Positions 8,683 through 16,785 of a DNA stretch of 64,000 nt are shown piece by piece (positions within the stretch are counted from its first letter, which is position 1; each line of letters begins with the position of its first letter). The DNA is from an uncultured Bacilli bacterium. Lineage in GTDB: Bacteria; Bacillota_I; Bacilli_A; RFN20; CAG-826. The notes below the pieces were generated by a model. The model was not told the origin of the DNA and made no database searches. It saw only the letters and a list, made by a program, of their open reading frames with translations. The stretch spans positions 45,448 through 109,447 of the forward strand of contig CALWAS010000020.1 in the NCBI GenBank assembly GCA_944375905.1, given 5' to 3'. A program made the position numbers and the translations under genes.

Positions 8683-10164
8683 ATGAAGAAATACGTGCTT
8701 TCCCTCGACCAAGGGACGACTTCGACGAGGGCCCTTCTCATCGACCGCTCGGGGCGGGCTTGCTACAAGGCGAGCCGCGAGCTCGAATGCCTTTATCCCC
8801 GTCCGGGCGAGGTCGAACTCGACGCCGAGCGGATCTGGGTATCGACGGTCGATGTCATCAACGAGGTCCTGATCCTTTCGGGGGCAAGTTGGGAAGACAT
8901 CGATTCGATTGGGATAACCAACCAGCGCGAGACGACCATCGTCTACGAGAAAAAGACCGGCCGCCCAATCCACAATGCGATCGTTTGGCAGTCGAAGGCC
9001 TCGGCCGAGATCTGCGAGCGCTACCGTCCTTACGAAAAAGAAATCAGGGCCAAGACCGGCTTGCTCATCAATCCCTACTTCTCGGCCAGCAAGATCCGCT
9101 ATGTCCTCGAAAAGGTGCCCGGGGCCGAGGAAAGGGCCCGGCGGGGAGAGCTCGCCTTCGGCACCGTAGACAGCTTCCTCGTCTACAAGATGACGAAGGG
9201 AAAGACTTTCGCGACCGATGCGACGAATGCTTCGCGGACGATGCTTTACAACATCGAATCGCTTTCCTACGACCGGGAATTGCTCAAGCTTTTCGACATC
9301 GATCCCTCGCTTCTTCCGGAAGTTAGGCCTTCCGACGACGACTATGGGGAAGCCTCTTTCTTCGATTGCCGCGTCCACATCCACGGCATCCTCGGCGACC
9401 AGCAAAGCGCCCTTTTCGGGCAGGGTTGCCTCGTCGAAGGGGAAAGCAAGAACACCTACGGGACCGGCTGCTTCATGCTCATGAACACCGGAAGCCGCCC
9501 CGTCTATTCGAAGAAGGGGCTCCTCACGACCGTTGCCGCCCTTCGCAGGGGCAAGGCGAGCTACGCCCTCGAGGGTTCGGTCCTCGTCGGCGGGGCGGTG
9601 GTGCAGTGGCTGCGGGACGAGATGAACTGGTTCAAGCGCTCCTCCGACGTCGAGGAATACGCGATGCGGCGTCCCGATACCGGCGGCGTCTACGTCGTCC
9701 CGGCCTTCGTCGGGCTCGGCACCCCCTATTGGGACGACGAGGCGCGCGGGGCCATCTTCGGCCTGACCCGGGGAAGCGACCGCCATAACATCACCCGGGC
9801 CGCCCTCTATTCGATCGCCTATCAGTCCAAGGACGTGATCGAGCTCATGAAGGAAGAGGCAGGGCTCGACCTCCCGACCCTCAAGGTCGACGGCGGGGCT
9901 TCTTCCGATGCCCTCCTCATGCAGTTCCAGGCCGACATCCTAAGAAGCGAGATCCTCGTTCCCGAGCAGATCGAGACGACCGCCCTCGGGGCAGGCTATC
10001 TTTCGGGCCTCGCGACCGGCTTCTACGAGAGCGAGGAGGCGCTTTTCTCCAAAAGGAGCTATGCCCGCCGCTATACCCCGTTGATCGGCAAAGAGGAGGC
10101 CGACCGCCTCTACGAAGGCTGGAAGGAGGCCGTGAAGGCCACCAGGGCCTACAAGCCGAGGTAG
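8683..10164 (+). CDS. glpK: Glycerol kinase
   Basis: 493 aa, the normal GlpK length. This FGGY-family kinase makes sn-glycerol 3-phosphate from glycerol and ATP. Clear signatures are LSLDQGTTSTRALLID at the N-terminus, GITNQRETTIVY, AIVWQ, GDQQSALFGQ, NTYGTGCFMLMNTG and KVDGGASSDALLMQ. I use the ATG at 8683 because the mature GlpK start (MKKYVLSLDQG) fits it; an in-frame ATG at 8656 would add nine residues. The frame stays open back to 8230 only by chance overlap with the preceding gene. No glycerol facilitator or glycerol 3-phosphate oxidase is adjacent; the next gene follows after 4 bases. Confidence 0.95.
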   Translation: MKKYVLSLDQGTTSTRALLIDRSGRACYKASRELECLYPRPGEVELDAERIWVSTVDVINEVLILSGASWEDIDSIGITNQRETTIVYEKKTGRPIHNAIVWQSKASAEICERYRPYEKEIRAKTGLLINPYFSASKIRYVLEKVPGAEERARRGELAFGTVDSFLVYKMTKGKTFATDATNASRTMLYNIESLSYDRELLKLFDIDPSLLPEVRPSDDDYGEASFFDCRVHIHGILGDQQSALFGQGCLVEGESKNTYGTGCFMLMNTGSRPVYSKKGLLTTVAALRRGKASYALEGSVLVGGAVVQWLRDEMNWFKRSSDVEEYAMRRPDTGGVYVVPAFVGLGTPYWDDEARGAIFGLTRGSDRHNITRAALYSIAYQSKDVIELMKEEAGLDLPTLKVDGGASSDALLMQFQADILRSEILVPEQIETTALGAGYLSGLATGFYESEEALFSKRSYARRYTPLIGKEEADRLYEGWKEAVKATRAYKPR

Positions 10165-10168
10165 CGAG

Positions 10169-11296
10169 ATGGAACGCAAATTCACCTTCGAGACTTTTTC
10201 CGCCTTCCTCGGAGCCGCCCTTCCTTCCTACAAAGGGGACAAGGAGCTCCTTTACGAGCTTTCCGAGGCGGCTTTTTCCTCGATTCCGGCCATATCGAGC
10301 CAATCGCCCATCCTTTCGCGCTTCGGCTATAGCCCGGCCCACATCATCTTCTACATCGTGGGCGAGCACACTTTCTATCTCGCGACCCATCCCGACAAAA
10401 AGGAAAGCGACCTCAAGGGCGACGAGGACTATGCCCGCTTCATCGCTTCCTTTGCCCTCGACAAGTACTACACCAACGAGCACCTTTCCTATAGCGAAGG
10501 GTCGCTTCTATCGCCCTACATGCCCGAGGTGTCGACGATTTCCCTTTACCTCAATTTCGTCCTAGGGACCCTCAGGCGCTTCAAGAAGGGGGACCCGAAG
10601 CAAACCCTCTTCGTCGACATCCTTTCGAAGGGTCTAACGATGGCCAAATGCATCGTTTCCCTCCTCGTCGGCGGCTACGAAACCGAGGCATTTTCGACGT
10701 GGAGGACCCTCCACGAGAACGAATGCATCCTCCTCTCCCTTCTTTCGGCCGGGGAAAAAGCCGTTCAGTCCTACATCCGCCACATGCATTATGCCTTGGC
10801 CTTCCGCGGGGCCCTTCCTAGCAAGGAGGAAACCGACGCGACCTTCCTCGAGATCAAGGAGGGGATGAAGGCACACGGATTGAAGAGCAAGGACATGAAG
10901 CGCTACATCGAGTACGGGTGGCTTTACGAAGTTCCGAATGCCGCCGGGGAGGAAGGGTTCAAGCTCAACTTCCGCGACGGGGTCGAGAAGGCCGCCGGCC
11001 TCCATTCCTATAGCCGGGTCTATGAAATGAGCAGCGAGATCGCCCATAGCTCCCCCCTTCTCATCTACTCCCGGAAGTCGTATTTCACCCTCATCGGCAT
11101 CATCAACCTCTACGAGAGCTTCTTTCGCCTCGAGAAAGTGTTCTCCTCGATGTACCTCGGGACGGCGGGCGAGGAGGAGAAAAGACGCTACGAGAATCTC
11201 CGCCATGCCTACTATGGGGAGCTAATCGCCTCCTACGGGCGCCTCAAGAAGCGCTTTTCGAGCCTTTCGAAAAAAGAAAAGAAGGAAGGCGATTAG
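10169..11296 (+). CDS. DUF5677-like protein
   Basis: 375 aa. The central motif 'GGYETEAFSTWRTLHENECI' and the later 'YEMSSEIAHSS' helix resemble DUF5677 proteins, a helical family of unknown function often seen in accessory regions. The assignment rests on those motifs only. The ending is very basic (KKRFSSLSKKEKKEG). It begins 4 bases after glpK, so it is probably read from the same transcript, though no metabolic link is obvious. The transcript ends in a strong hairpin just past the stop. Confidence 0.7.
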   Translation: MERKFTFETFSAFLGAALPSYKGDKELLYELSEAAFSSIPAISSQSPILSRFGYSPAHIIFYIVGEHTFYLATHPDKKESDLKGDEDYARFIASFALDKYYTNEHLSYSEGSLLSPYMPEVSTISLYLNFVLGTLRRFKKGDPKQTLFVDILSKGLTMAKCIVSLLVGGYETEAFSTWRTLHENECILLSLLSAGEKAVQSYIRHMHYALAFRGALPSKEETDATFLEIKEGMKAHGLKSKDMKRYIEYGWLYEVPNAAGEEGFKLNFRDGVEKAAGLHSYSRVYEMSSEIAHSSPLLIYSRKSYFTLIGIINLYESFFRLEKVFSSMYLGTAGEEEKRRYENLRHAYYGELIASYGRLKKRFSSLSKKEKKEGD

Positions 11297-11315
11297 CTTT
11301 CCTTCCTGCGGACGG

Positions 11316-11340
11316 GCCGCCTAGCAAACGGGCGGCTTTT
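11316..11340 (+). terminator. Terminator of the glpK unit, overlapping the next gene's 3' end
   Basis: GCCGCC (11316-11321) pairs with GGCGGC (11331-11336), followed by TTTT. The loop contains the stop codon and last codons of the convergent minus-strand gene, which ends at 11321. There is no T run on the minus side, so it should act on plus-strand transcripts only. Confidence 0.75.
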
Positions 11341-12034
11341 CCTTTTTCGGGGCGATGAGGTTCTTGATGGCGGCGAAAAGATAGGAAGCGGCAACGAGGG
11401 CAGTGAGGAGGATGAGGATGTAATAGGCCGTGCCGATATTGCCGTTTTCAATCTCGAACCAGCCTAGCTTCTCGAAGTCCATGAAATAGTAGGGAAACTT
11501 GCCCGTTCCCGCCTCGAACTTAATTCCAAGCGGATAGCAGACGCAGTAGACGAAAAGGAGGTAGAGCAGGGGAAGCAGGCATCCGAAAAGGGGGTAGCCT
11601 TTCTTGAGGATGAGCACCCGGTCGAAGAAAAGGGCATCGATAAGCGTGAGGACGGGAAGGGCCAGATGGACCGAGACATTGGCAAAGCTTTCGGCGTACC
11701 CCGGGCCGGAGGTCGGTAAGAGCAGGGCGAAGAAAACGCCCATCGTAAGCAGAACGGCGATGGCCGAGGCGAAGCGGTAAAGGCGCAGGGGAAAAAGCTT
11801 GCATTCGCGTCCCGTGGCGATGGCCACGATGTCGATGACCATGAAGAGAAAAGCCGATAGCATGGCCGCGAGCGCGGAAATGATCGTGAAGTAGAGGAAG
11901 AGATAGTTGCCATTCATGAAGCTTCCCGCGTTCTTCAGGTTGGCGACGATTCCAAGAAAGCCGACCGCGATGATCGCCCCTTTGAGGAAAAGGCCGCAAT
12001 ACAGTAGTGGCTTCGAGGCTTTGCGCGTTTCCAT
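11321..12034 (-). CDS. Pr6Pr-like integral membrane protein
   Basis: 237 aa with about six membrane helices (near residues 12-30, 45-70, 85-105, 122-142, 150-170 and 205-225). The segments 'NYLFLYFTIISALAAM', 'SVHLALPVLTLIDALFF' and 'YPLGIKF' followed later by 'FPYYFMDFE' match the pattern of Pr6Pr-family membrane proteins (related to FAR-17a/AIG1), whose function in bacteria is not established. The N-terminus is short and basic and the C-terminus ends KKEKPPVC. It is the first of two minus-strand genes but is separated from the kinase by a terminator, so it has its own transcript. Confidence 0.75.
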   Translation of the reverse strand: METRKASKPLLYCGLFLKGAIIAVGFLGIVANLKNAGSFMNGNYLFLYFTIISALAAMLSAFLFMVIDIVAIATGRECKLFPLRLYRFASAIAVLLTMGVFFALLLPTSGPGYAESFANVSVHLALPVLTLIDALFFDRVLILKKGYPLFGCLLPLLYLLFVYCVCYPLGIKFEAGTGKFPYYFMDFEKLGWFEIENGNIGTAYYILILLTALVAASYLFAAIKNLIAPKKEKPPVC

Positions 12035-12088
12035 ACAACCCTATCTTAGAGGCCCCTCGGACCTGCCTCAAGGAAAAGCGCCCAAACG

Positions 12089-12123
12089 AAAAGAAAAAGC
12101 AGGCAAAGTTGGTCTTTGCCTGC
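12089..12123 (-). terminator. Strong terminator after the nucleoside kinase
   Basis: Perfect 10-bp stem GCAGGCAAAG (12099-12108) / CTTTGCCTGC (12114-12123) with loop TTGGT. The A-rich run at 12091-12098 becomes a T run on the minus strand, so it ends transcription of the 12152-13804 gene. Confidence 0.92.
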
Positions 12124-12151
12124 AAAACCCCGCTCTTTTTAACGAAAGAGA

Positions 12152-13804
12152 TCAGACATCGGCATAGCACGAGCCGCCGATGAACTCGCGCATTAGCGAA
12201 TTCGACGGCACCCATTCGTCCTTCATGTCGAGGAAGAATTTCATCATGCGGATGAGCCGCTCGGCGAGTGGGTAGTAGGGACTATCCTTGTCGATCTTGC
12301 TTAGGAGCGGCAGGGCGTACTTGCGCATTACCGCGAGCTCATAGGGGAGGAAGGAATTGAAGACGAAATCGCTTCCCTCTTGAGTTGAATAGATCCAGCG
12401 GAACTCGCCAGCCCTGACCTTCGGCCACATCGAGAAGGTTTCCTCGGGCGGCGCGGCCCGGAACTTGAAGTCGCGGACGAGCCGCCGCACGAGCCGTAGA
12501 TCAGTGAGCGAGACCGGATTGTGGTCGTCGAGGTTGATTTGGGCCTGGGGCGAGATGAAGATCTTGAACTTGTTCGATTTGCTGATCGAGGGCGTGAGAT
12601 GGTCGTTGAGGGCGTGGATGCCTTCGATGATGATCGGCTCGTCGCGGTGGACGCGGAGCTTGCGGCCCGGCACTCGGTGCCCCAGCTTGAAGTCGAATTT
12701 CGGAAGTTCGACTTCCTCGCCGTTGATTAGATCGAGCATGTTCTGGTTGAAGAGCTCGGTGTCGAGGGCATCGATCGATTCGAGGTCGGGCTTGCCGTCG
12801 TCCCCGAGCGGGGCTTCGGCCCTGGTTTTGTAGTAATCGTCGATCGAAAGGCGAATCGGCTTGATTCCGCGGGCAAGAAGCTCGATGCGGAGGCGGTTGG
12901 CAAAGGTCGTCTTTCCCGAGCTCGAGGGACCGGCGATGCAAATGAGGCGGATGTCGTCGATGTCGTCTTCGATGAGCTGCCCGAGCTCGGCTAGCATCCG
13001 GTTGTGGCGGGCCTCACAGATGTTGATGAACTCGACGGCTCCGTTATGCTCGATTTCGCGGTTGATTTTGGCGACCGTGTCGATTCCGGCGATCTTGGCC
13101 CAGTCGTGGCTTTCCTTCAAGGTTCGGCCGAAAGTCGGCGCGTCCTCGAATTCCGGGATGGCGCCCCCGCATTCGGAGCGGGGGTATTGGACGAGGAAGC
13201 CGGGGGCGTAAAGCCGGATCTTGTAGTCCTTGATGTAGCCGGTCGAGGGAGCGAGATGCGAATACATGTAGTCGAGATAGCCATTGCATTCGTTGAGGTG
13301 GACGGTTTTCTCGGGGCGGTAGGCGAGAAGGGCGATTTTGTCGTCGAAGCCCCTCTCTTTGTAGATCTCGGCGGCTTTCTCGTTCGGGACGACCAGGCGC
13401 TTGATCGGGTAGTCGGCCGCCACGATGCGCTCCACTTCGTGGTTGAGGCGGAGGAGCATCGCCGTGTTGGCGACCATCTTGGGGTCGAGAAGGTGGACGC
13501 TTATGCAGCGGCTCACGTTGTAGGCAAAGCGGATCTTCAGCTCGGGGTAAAGGTTATGGAAGGCCATGGCGACGATGTAGCGGAGCGTCGCCTCGTATAT
13601 TTTCATGGCTTCGTGGTCCTTCACGTCGAGAAACTCGACTTCGGCATCGTAATAGACTTCATAGTTCAAGTCGCGGACGCGGTTGTTGACCTTGGCCGCG
13701 ATGTAGCGCTCTTCCTCGATCCCGAAATCCTTTTCGACATCGAGAAGCGGCAGTTTTTCTTCGTAGGTTTTTTCTTTTCCGATTGCTTTGATTGTGAAAC
13801 TCAT
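12152..13804 (-). CDS. Uridine kinase-like nucleoside kinase with N-terminal TGS/SAD-like region
   Basis: 550 aa. The C-terminal half is a uridine kinase/phosphoribulokinase-type P-loop kinase: Walker A GPSSSGKT at 292-299, RLSIDDYYKTR just after, and a later 'IIIEGIHALN' segment. The N-terminal 280 residues resemble the TGS plus threonyl-tRNA synthetase second-additional domain found fused to such kinases in Bacillota. Specific substrates for this subtype are not settled, so I leave the symbol blank. ATG 13804 is chosen because the GGAG of an AAAGGAGA ribosome binding site lies 8 bases upstream; ATG 13810 is too close. A cre-like site covers its candidate -35 element. Confidence 0.88.
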   Translation of the reverse strand: MSFTIKAIGKEKTYEEKLPLLDVEKDFGIEEERYIAAKVNNRVRDLNYEVYYDAEVEFLDVKDHEAMKIYEATLRYIVAMAFHNLYPELKIRFAYNVSRCISVHLLDPKMVANTAMLLRLNHEVERIVAADYPIKRLVVPNEKAAEIYKERGFDDKIALLAYRPEKTVHLNECNGYLDYMYSHLAPSTGYIKDYKIRLYAPGFLVQYPRSECGGAIPEFEDAPTFGRTLKESHDWAKIAGIDTVAKINREIEHNGAVEFINICEARHNRMLAELGQLIEDDIDDIRLICIAGPSSSGKTTFANRLRIELLARGIKPIRLSIDDYYKTRAEAPLGDDGKPDLESIDALDTELFNQNMLDLINGEEVELPKFDFKLGHRVPGRKLRVHRDEPIIIEGIHALNDHLTPSISKSNKFKIFISPQAQINLDDHNPVSLTDLRLVRRLVRDFKFRAAPPEETFSMWPKVRAGEFRWIYSTQEGSDFVFNSFLPYELAVMRKYALPLLSKIDKDSPYYPLAERLIRMMKFFLDMKDEWVPSNSLMREFIGGSCYADV

Positions 13805-13832
13805 GGGCATGTCTCCTTTCGGCCAGCCGGTC

Positions 13833-13862
13833 ATTTTATGGTCTTGGAGGCTTCTTATGCAA
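13833..13862 (-). promoter_or_regulatory. Promoter of the nucleoside kinase gene
   Basis: On the minus strand, -35 TTGCAT (13862-13857), an 18-base spacer, and -10 TAAAAT (13838-13833). The predicted RNA start lies about 20 bases before the ATG and leaves room for the AAAGGAGA ribosome binding site. Confidence 0.55.
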
Positions 13863-13871
13863 GCGCTTTCA
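13858..13871. promoter_or_regulatory. cre-like operator (CcpA-type)
   Basis: TGCAAGCGCTTTCA matches the catabolite-responsive element consensus TGNAANCGNWNNCA at every fixed base, and it is flanked by A and TT as in classical sites. It overlaps the -35 of the divergent nucleoside kinase promoter, a position expected for repression. It lies about 160 bases upstream of the ATP synthase promoter. Confidence 0.6.
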
Positions 13872-14033
13872 TTCGGCTCGGCCGCAGGGTCCTTTCGAAG
13901 GCCCTCGCTATTATCCGCTCGTTGAGGCGGAGTTTCGCTTCTTTTTTGATGATTCCTCCTTCGAGCGCCGCTCTTTCCCGTTTCCCCGACTACCCTCGTT
14001 GCCCTTAATTTGAGCCATGTCATCCCTATTTCC

Positions 14034-14062
14034 TTGAAAAGGCGCAGACAAATTCCTACGAT
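14034..14062 (+). promoter_or_regulatory. Candidate ATP synthase operon promoter
   Basis: -35 TTGAAA (5 of 6) at 14034-14039, a 17-base spacer, and -10 TACGAT (4 of 6) at 14057-14062. The RNA would start near 14069, which favours translation from ATG 14079 over ATG 14067 in the first gene. Confidence 0.55.
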
Positions 14063-14066
14063 TTAC

Positions 14067-14555
14067 ATGTTGAGCAATATGTCCAGGACCGCTGCCTTCC
14101 TAAGCAAGCTTTCGACCGAGGGCAAATCGATTGCCATTCTCCTTTTCCTTGCCTTCGTTCCCTTCCTCGGGATGCTCCCGATGTTCTTCTTCCACGATCC
14201 TTCGGGCTATCCGCTTGGAGCCTATGCCCTCGGATGGCTGTTGGGGAGCCTCGCTGGGGCCCTTTCCTACTGGAGCATCGTCTTGATTTCGAGAATGCTC
14301 CTAAGCAAAAGCGATGCTCCGCTCTATGCCCCGGTTCTTCTCGTCTTCGCTCGCCTTCTCCTTTACGCGATCGTCCTTGTGATAAGCGCCATATGCACTT
14401 TCCAACCCGGCTGGTTCGGCGGGTTCAACGCCTTCAATTTCTATACGGCGGCTGCCGGCCTCATCCCGATGTGTTTCGTTTCCATCCTTACCTACTTCCT
14501 CGAAAGGAAGAAGGACGGCGGGGCCCCGACTAGCGAGAGGGGCAGCCATGATTGA
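14067..14555 (+). CDS. AtpI-like small membrane protein at head of ATP synthase operon
   Basis: About 162 aa with four predicted membrane helices and a charged C-terminal tail (RKKDGG onward). It occupies the position of atpI, whose product helps c-ring assembly or Mg2+/Na+ handling in other bacteria. Sequence similarity to AtpI is not obvious to me, so the assignment rests on position, size and topology. The start is uncertain: ATG 14067 or ATG 14079 are both possible, neither has a good ribosome binding site, and the TTG at 14010 is unlikely. Its last 8 bases overlap atpB, suggesting translational coupling. Confidence 0.65.
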   Translation: MLSNMSRTAAFLSKLSTEGKSIAILLFLAFVPFLGMLPMFFFHDPSGYPLGAYALGWLLGSLAGALSYWSIVLISRMLLSKSDAPLYAPVLLVFARLLLYAIVLVISAICTFQPGWFGGFNAFNFYTAAAGLIPMCFVSILTYFLERKKDGGAPTSERGSHD

Positions 14556-15453
14556 GCTTTCCCTCCCTTTCCAGGCGGAGACGGTCGACGAGCGCTTCGC
14601 CACGATGCTCGATTGGGATCTCGACCCCAATCTTTATTCCTCGCTCATCGTCATGGGCGTTTTGCTTTTGCTCGGAATCGTCGTCGGCATTTCCGCTAGG
14701 AGAGCCTACAAGCGCGAGGACTACAAAAAGAGGCCGAAGGGTCTCATGTTCTACGCCGAACAGTATGTCAATTTCGTCGACCGCTTCGCCATCAACACGA
14801 TGGGTCACGACGTCTTCTCCCCCTGGGGCGGCTATTTCTTCACCCTTTTCGCCTATCTCTTCGTCGCCTTCAACGTCTCGCTTTTCGGCCTTCCTTCGGT
14901 AATCGACTGGATGGCCGCTCCCCTTTCCCTTGCGATCATCATGTTCGCCATCATCCAGTACCAAGGACTCAAGTGGAGCAAGTGGAGCTATTTCCATCGC
15001 TATATTGAACCCATCGCGGTTTTCCTTCCGGTCAACCTCATCACCATGTGGTCGCCGATCCTCTCGACGACGATGCGTATGTTCGGCAACGCCATCTCGG
15101 GAACCGTAATCATCGGCCTCGTCCAATGGGCCTTTGGAAACCTCTCGGGAGCCATCTTCGGACCGCTTACCGAGGCGGCCCGGCTCAACTACGTTCCTTT
15201 CTGGGACAGCGATCAGTCGACCGTCTGGACCCAGATATTCCTTGCCCCGATACCGATCGGGATACTCAACATTTACTTTTCCCTTTTCAGCGGTGGGGTC
15301 CAGACGCTTGTCTTCTGCTCCCTCAATGCCGTCTGGATTGCGGCCGAGCGGCCCGTCGAGGACGATTCCTCCCCGGCCCTCCTCGACCGGGAACGGATGC
15401 TTCCCGCTGACGGGGAAAAAGTCGAAAATAACCCAAAGGAGGTAATTTCATGA
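14548..15453 (+). CDS. atpB: ATP synthase Fo subunit a
   Basis: 301 aa, slightly long for subunit a. This membrane stator subunit forms the ion half-channels against the c-ring. The family signature is 'STTMRMFGNAISG', containing the essential stator Arg, and the last helices contain 'GGVQTLVFCSLNAVWI'. The N-terminal region lies outside the first helix, and a roughly 35-residue polar tail (RPVEDDSSPALL onward) follows the last helix. It overlaps the preceding gene by 8 bases and the c subunit gene by 4, and it carries the strong AAAGGAGG ribosome binding site for atpE inside its 3' end. Confidence 0.95.
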   Translation: MIELSLPFQAETVDERFATMLDWDLDPNLYSSLIVMGVLLLLGIVVGISARRAYKREDYKKRPKGLMFYAEQYVNFVDRFAINTMGHDVFSPWGGYFFTLFAYLFVAFNVSLFGLPSVIDWMAAPLSLAIIMFAIIQYQGLKWSKWSYFHRYIEPIAVFLPVNLITMWSPILSTTMRMFGNAISGTVIIGLVQWAFGNLSGAIFGPLTEAARLNYVPFWDSDQSTVWTQIFLAPIPIGILNIYFSLFSGGVQTLVFCSLNAVWIAAERPVEDDSSPALLDRERMLPADGEKVENNPKEVIS

Positions 15454-15689
15454 CGGATTTGGGTCTCATCGCCATCGCGGCGGCCATCGCTGTTTCGTTC
15501 GGCTGTCTATCGGCCATCGGCGAGGCTTGGATTTGCTCGAAGGCCATCGGCGCCATGGCGCGTCAGCCCGAGATGCAGAAGAAACTGCAGTCGACGATGA
15601 TCCTCGCGGTCGCCCTCGACGAATCGACGGCCATCTACACCCTCATCATTTCCATCCTCATCGTGTTCGTTCTTGGGGGACGCGCCTAA
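15450..15689 (+). CDS. atpE: ATP synthase Fo subunit c, two-carboxylate Na+-type
   Basis: 79 aa, two membrane helices joined by the conserved ARQPE loop (residues 37-41). The ion-binding Glu is E58 in ALDESTAIY. Ser59, Thr60 and Tyr63 match the Na+-binding signature (E65, S66, T67, Y70 in Ilyobacter tartaricus numbering). The position equivalent to Gln32 is a second acid, Glu25 (IGEAW). This is the two-carboxylate arrangement described for the Fusobacterium nucleatum c-ring, a Na+-coupled rotor. Na+ coupling here is inferred from these residues. Translation should be strong, from an AAAGGAGGT ribosome binding site. Confidence 0.95.
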   Translation: MTDLGLIAIAAAIAVSFGCLSAIGEAWICSKAIGAMARQPEMQKKLQSTMILAVALDESTAIYTLIISILIVFVLGGRA

Positions 15690-15704
15690 TAGGGTAGGGC
15701 GAAG

Positions 15705-16247
15705 ATGTCCTTCTTCCTTTTCCTCGGCGACGCCCCATTCACGAGCGGCGATTTCATCGACAAGCTCTTCCCCAATCTTTGGAGCTTGCTCATCAATCTC
15801 CTCGCCCTCGTCGTTCTTTTCGTTGCCCTCTATTTCATCGCCTACAAGCCGGTAAAGAAGTTCGTCAAGGCAAGGAAGGACTACATCGAGGGAAACATCA
15901 AGGAGACCGAGAAAGGCAAAAAAGAGATGGAAAAGGCCCTTCGGAAGAAGGAAACCATCATCTTCGACGCAAGGGAAGAGGGCGACAGGATCATCGCCTC
16001 GAGCAAGGCCGATGCCGAAAAGCGCGCCGAGATGATCATCGGGGAAGCCAATGCCGAGGCCGCCTCGATCAGGAAAGAAGCCAACGAGAGCATCGAGCGC
16101 GAGAAGAAGAAGGCCGAAAGCGAAATGCGAAAGGCCATCGTCATGGCAGCATCCGAGGCAGCTCGCAAGGCCCTCGAAGGCCATGTCGACGAGAAGGAAG
16201 ACGAGCGCATCCGTTCCTCGATTCGTAAGGAGATAGGCGATGAATGA
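15705..16247 (+). CDS. atpF: ATP synthase Fo subunit b
   Basis: 180 aa. One N-terminal membrane helix (about residues 24-46, LLINLLALVVLFVALYFI) is followed by a long, highly charged helical region (about 50-160, Lys/Glu/Ala-rich) that forms the peripheral stalk dimer. The length and layout are normal for Bacillota subunit b. It overlaps the delta subunit gene by 8 bases, which suggests coupled translation of the two stator proteins. Confidence 0.93.
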   Translation: MSFFLFLGDAPFTSGDFIDKLFPNLWSLLINLLALVVLFVALYFIAYKPVKKFVKARKDYIEGNIKETEKGKKEMEKALRKKETIIFDAREEGDRIIASSKADAEKRAEMIIGEANAEAASIRKEANESIEREKKKAESEMRKAIVMAASEAARKALEGHVDEKEDERIRSSIRKEIGDE

Positions 16248-16785
16248 CGGACGCTCGATCGCCTTGGCCGAAGGGCTCTTCGAATACGGGGAGCAGGCGT
16301 CCAAACGCGAAGAAATGCGGGCGGAATTCGTCAAATTGCGCGAAATTGCCCGCAAAACGCCGTCATTTTCCCTTTATTTCGACGATCCATCGATTCCTTT
16401 CGAGGACAAAAAGAAGCTCTTGGAGAGGATCTTGCCTTCATTTGACAAGGCTTTCGCGACCTGGTGCCTAATTGCCCTTAGGAAGAGGAAACTCGGTTCC
16501 ATCGAGGAAATCGCCGACCGCTACGACGAGCTTTACGAGAAAGCCTCGGGCAAGAAGAGAGGCATCGTCTATAGCGCCCATCGGCTCGGGGAAGAGGAAA
16601 TCAGGGAGCTCGAAAGGCGGCTGGGGAAAGAGGAAAAGGGAGAGGTCTCCCTCGATGCCCGGGTCGACCCGAGCCTCATTGGCGGATATCGGATCTATGT
16701 CGGCGGCAAACTCATTGACATGTCGGTCAGAGGGCGACTCGAGCGCATCGAGAAGACGCTATTGGCAAAGGAGGGCGGAGCATGA
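16240..16785 (+). CDS. atpH: ATP synthase F1 subunit delta
   Basis: 181 aa. This is the OSCP/delta subunit linking the b stalk to the top of F1. The N-terminal helical bundle begins '[21 protein letters not shown]', and the C-terminal family signature is present as '[29 protein letters not shown]'. The length is typical. It overlaps atpF by 8 bases and atpA by 4. Confidence 0.93.
   Translation: MNDGRSIALAEGLFEYGEQASKREEMRAEFVKLREIARKTPSFSLYFDDPSIPFEDKKKLLERILPSFDKAFATWCLIALRKRKLGSIEEIADRYDELYEKASGKKRGIVYSAHRLGEEEIRELERRLGKEEKGEVSLDARVDPSLIGGYRIYVGGKLIDMSVRGRLERIEKTLLAKEGGA

Noticed and set aside
8431..9786. A 451-codon minus-strand open frame across glpK
   Set aside because: It is the mirror of glpK, with no ribosome binding site or recognisable motif. 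GC-rich coding DNA keeps antisense frames open.
13004..14008. A 334-codon plus-strand open frame opposite the nucleoside kinase
   Set aside because: Its composition (Val/Asp/Gly repeats) is the reverse image of the kinase codons, and the kinase has all its motifs.
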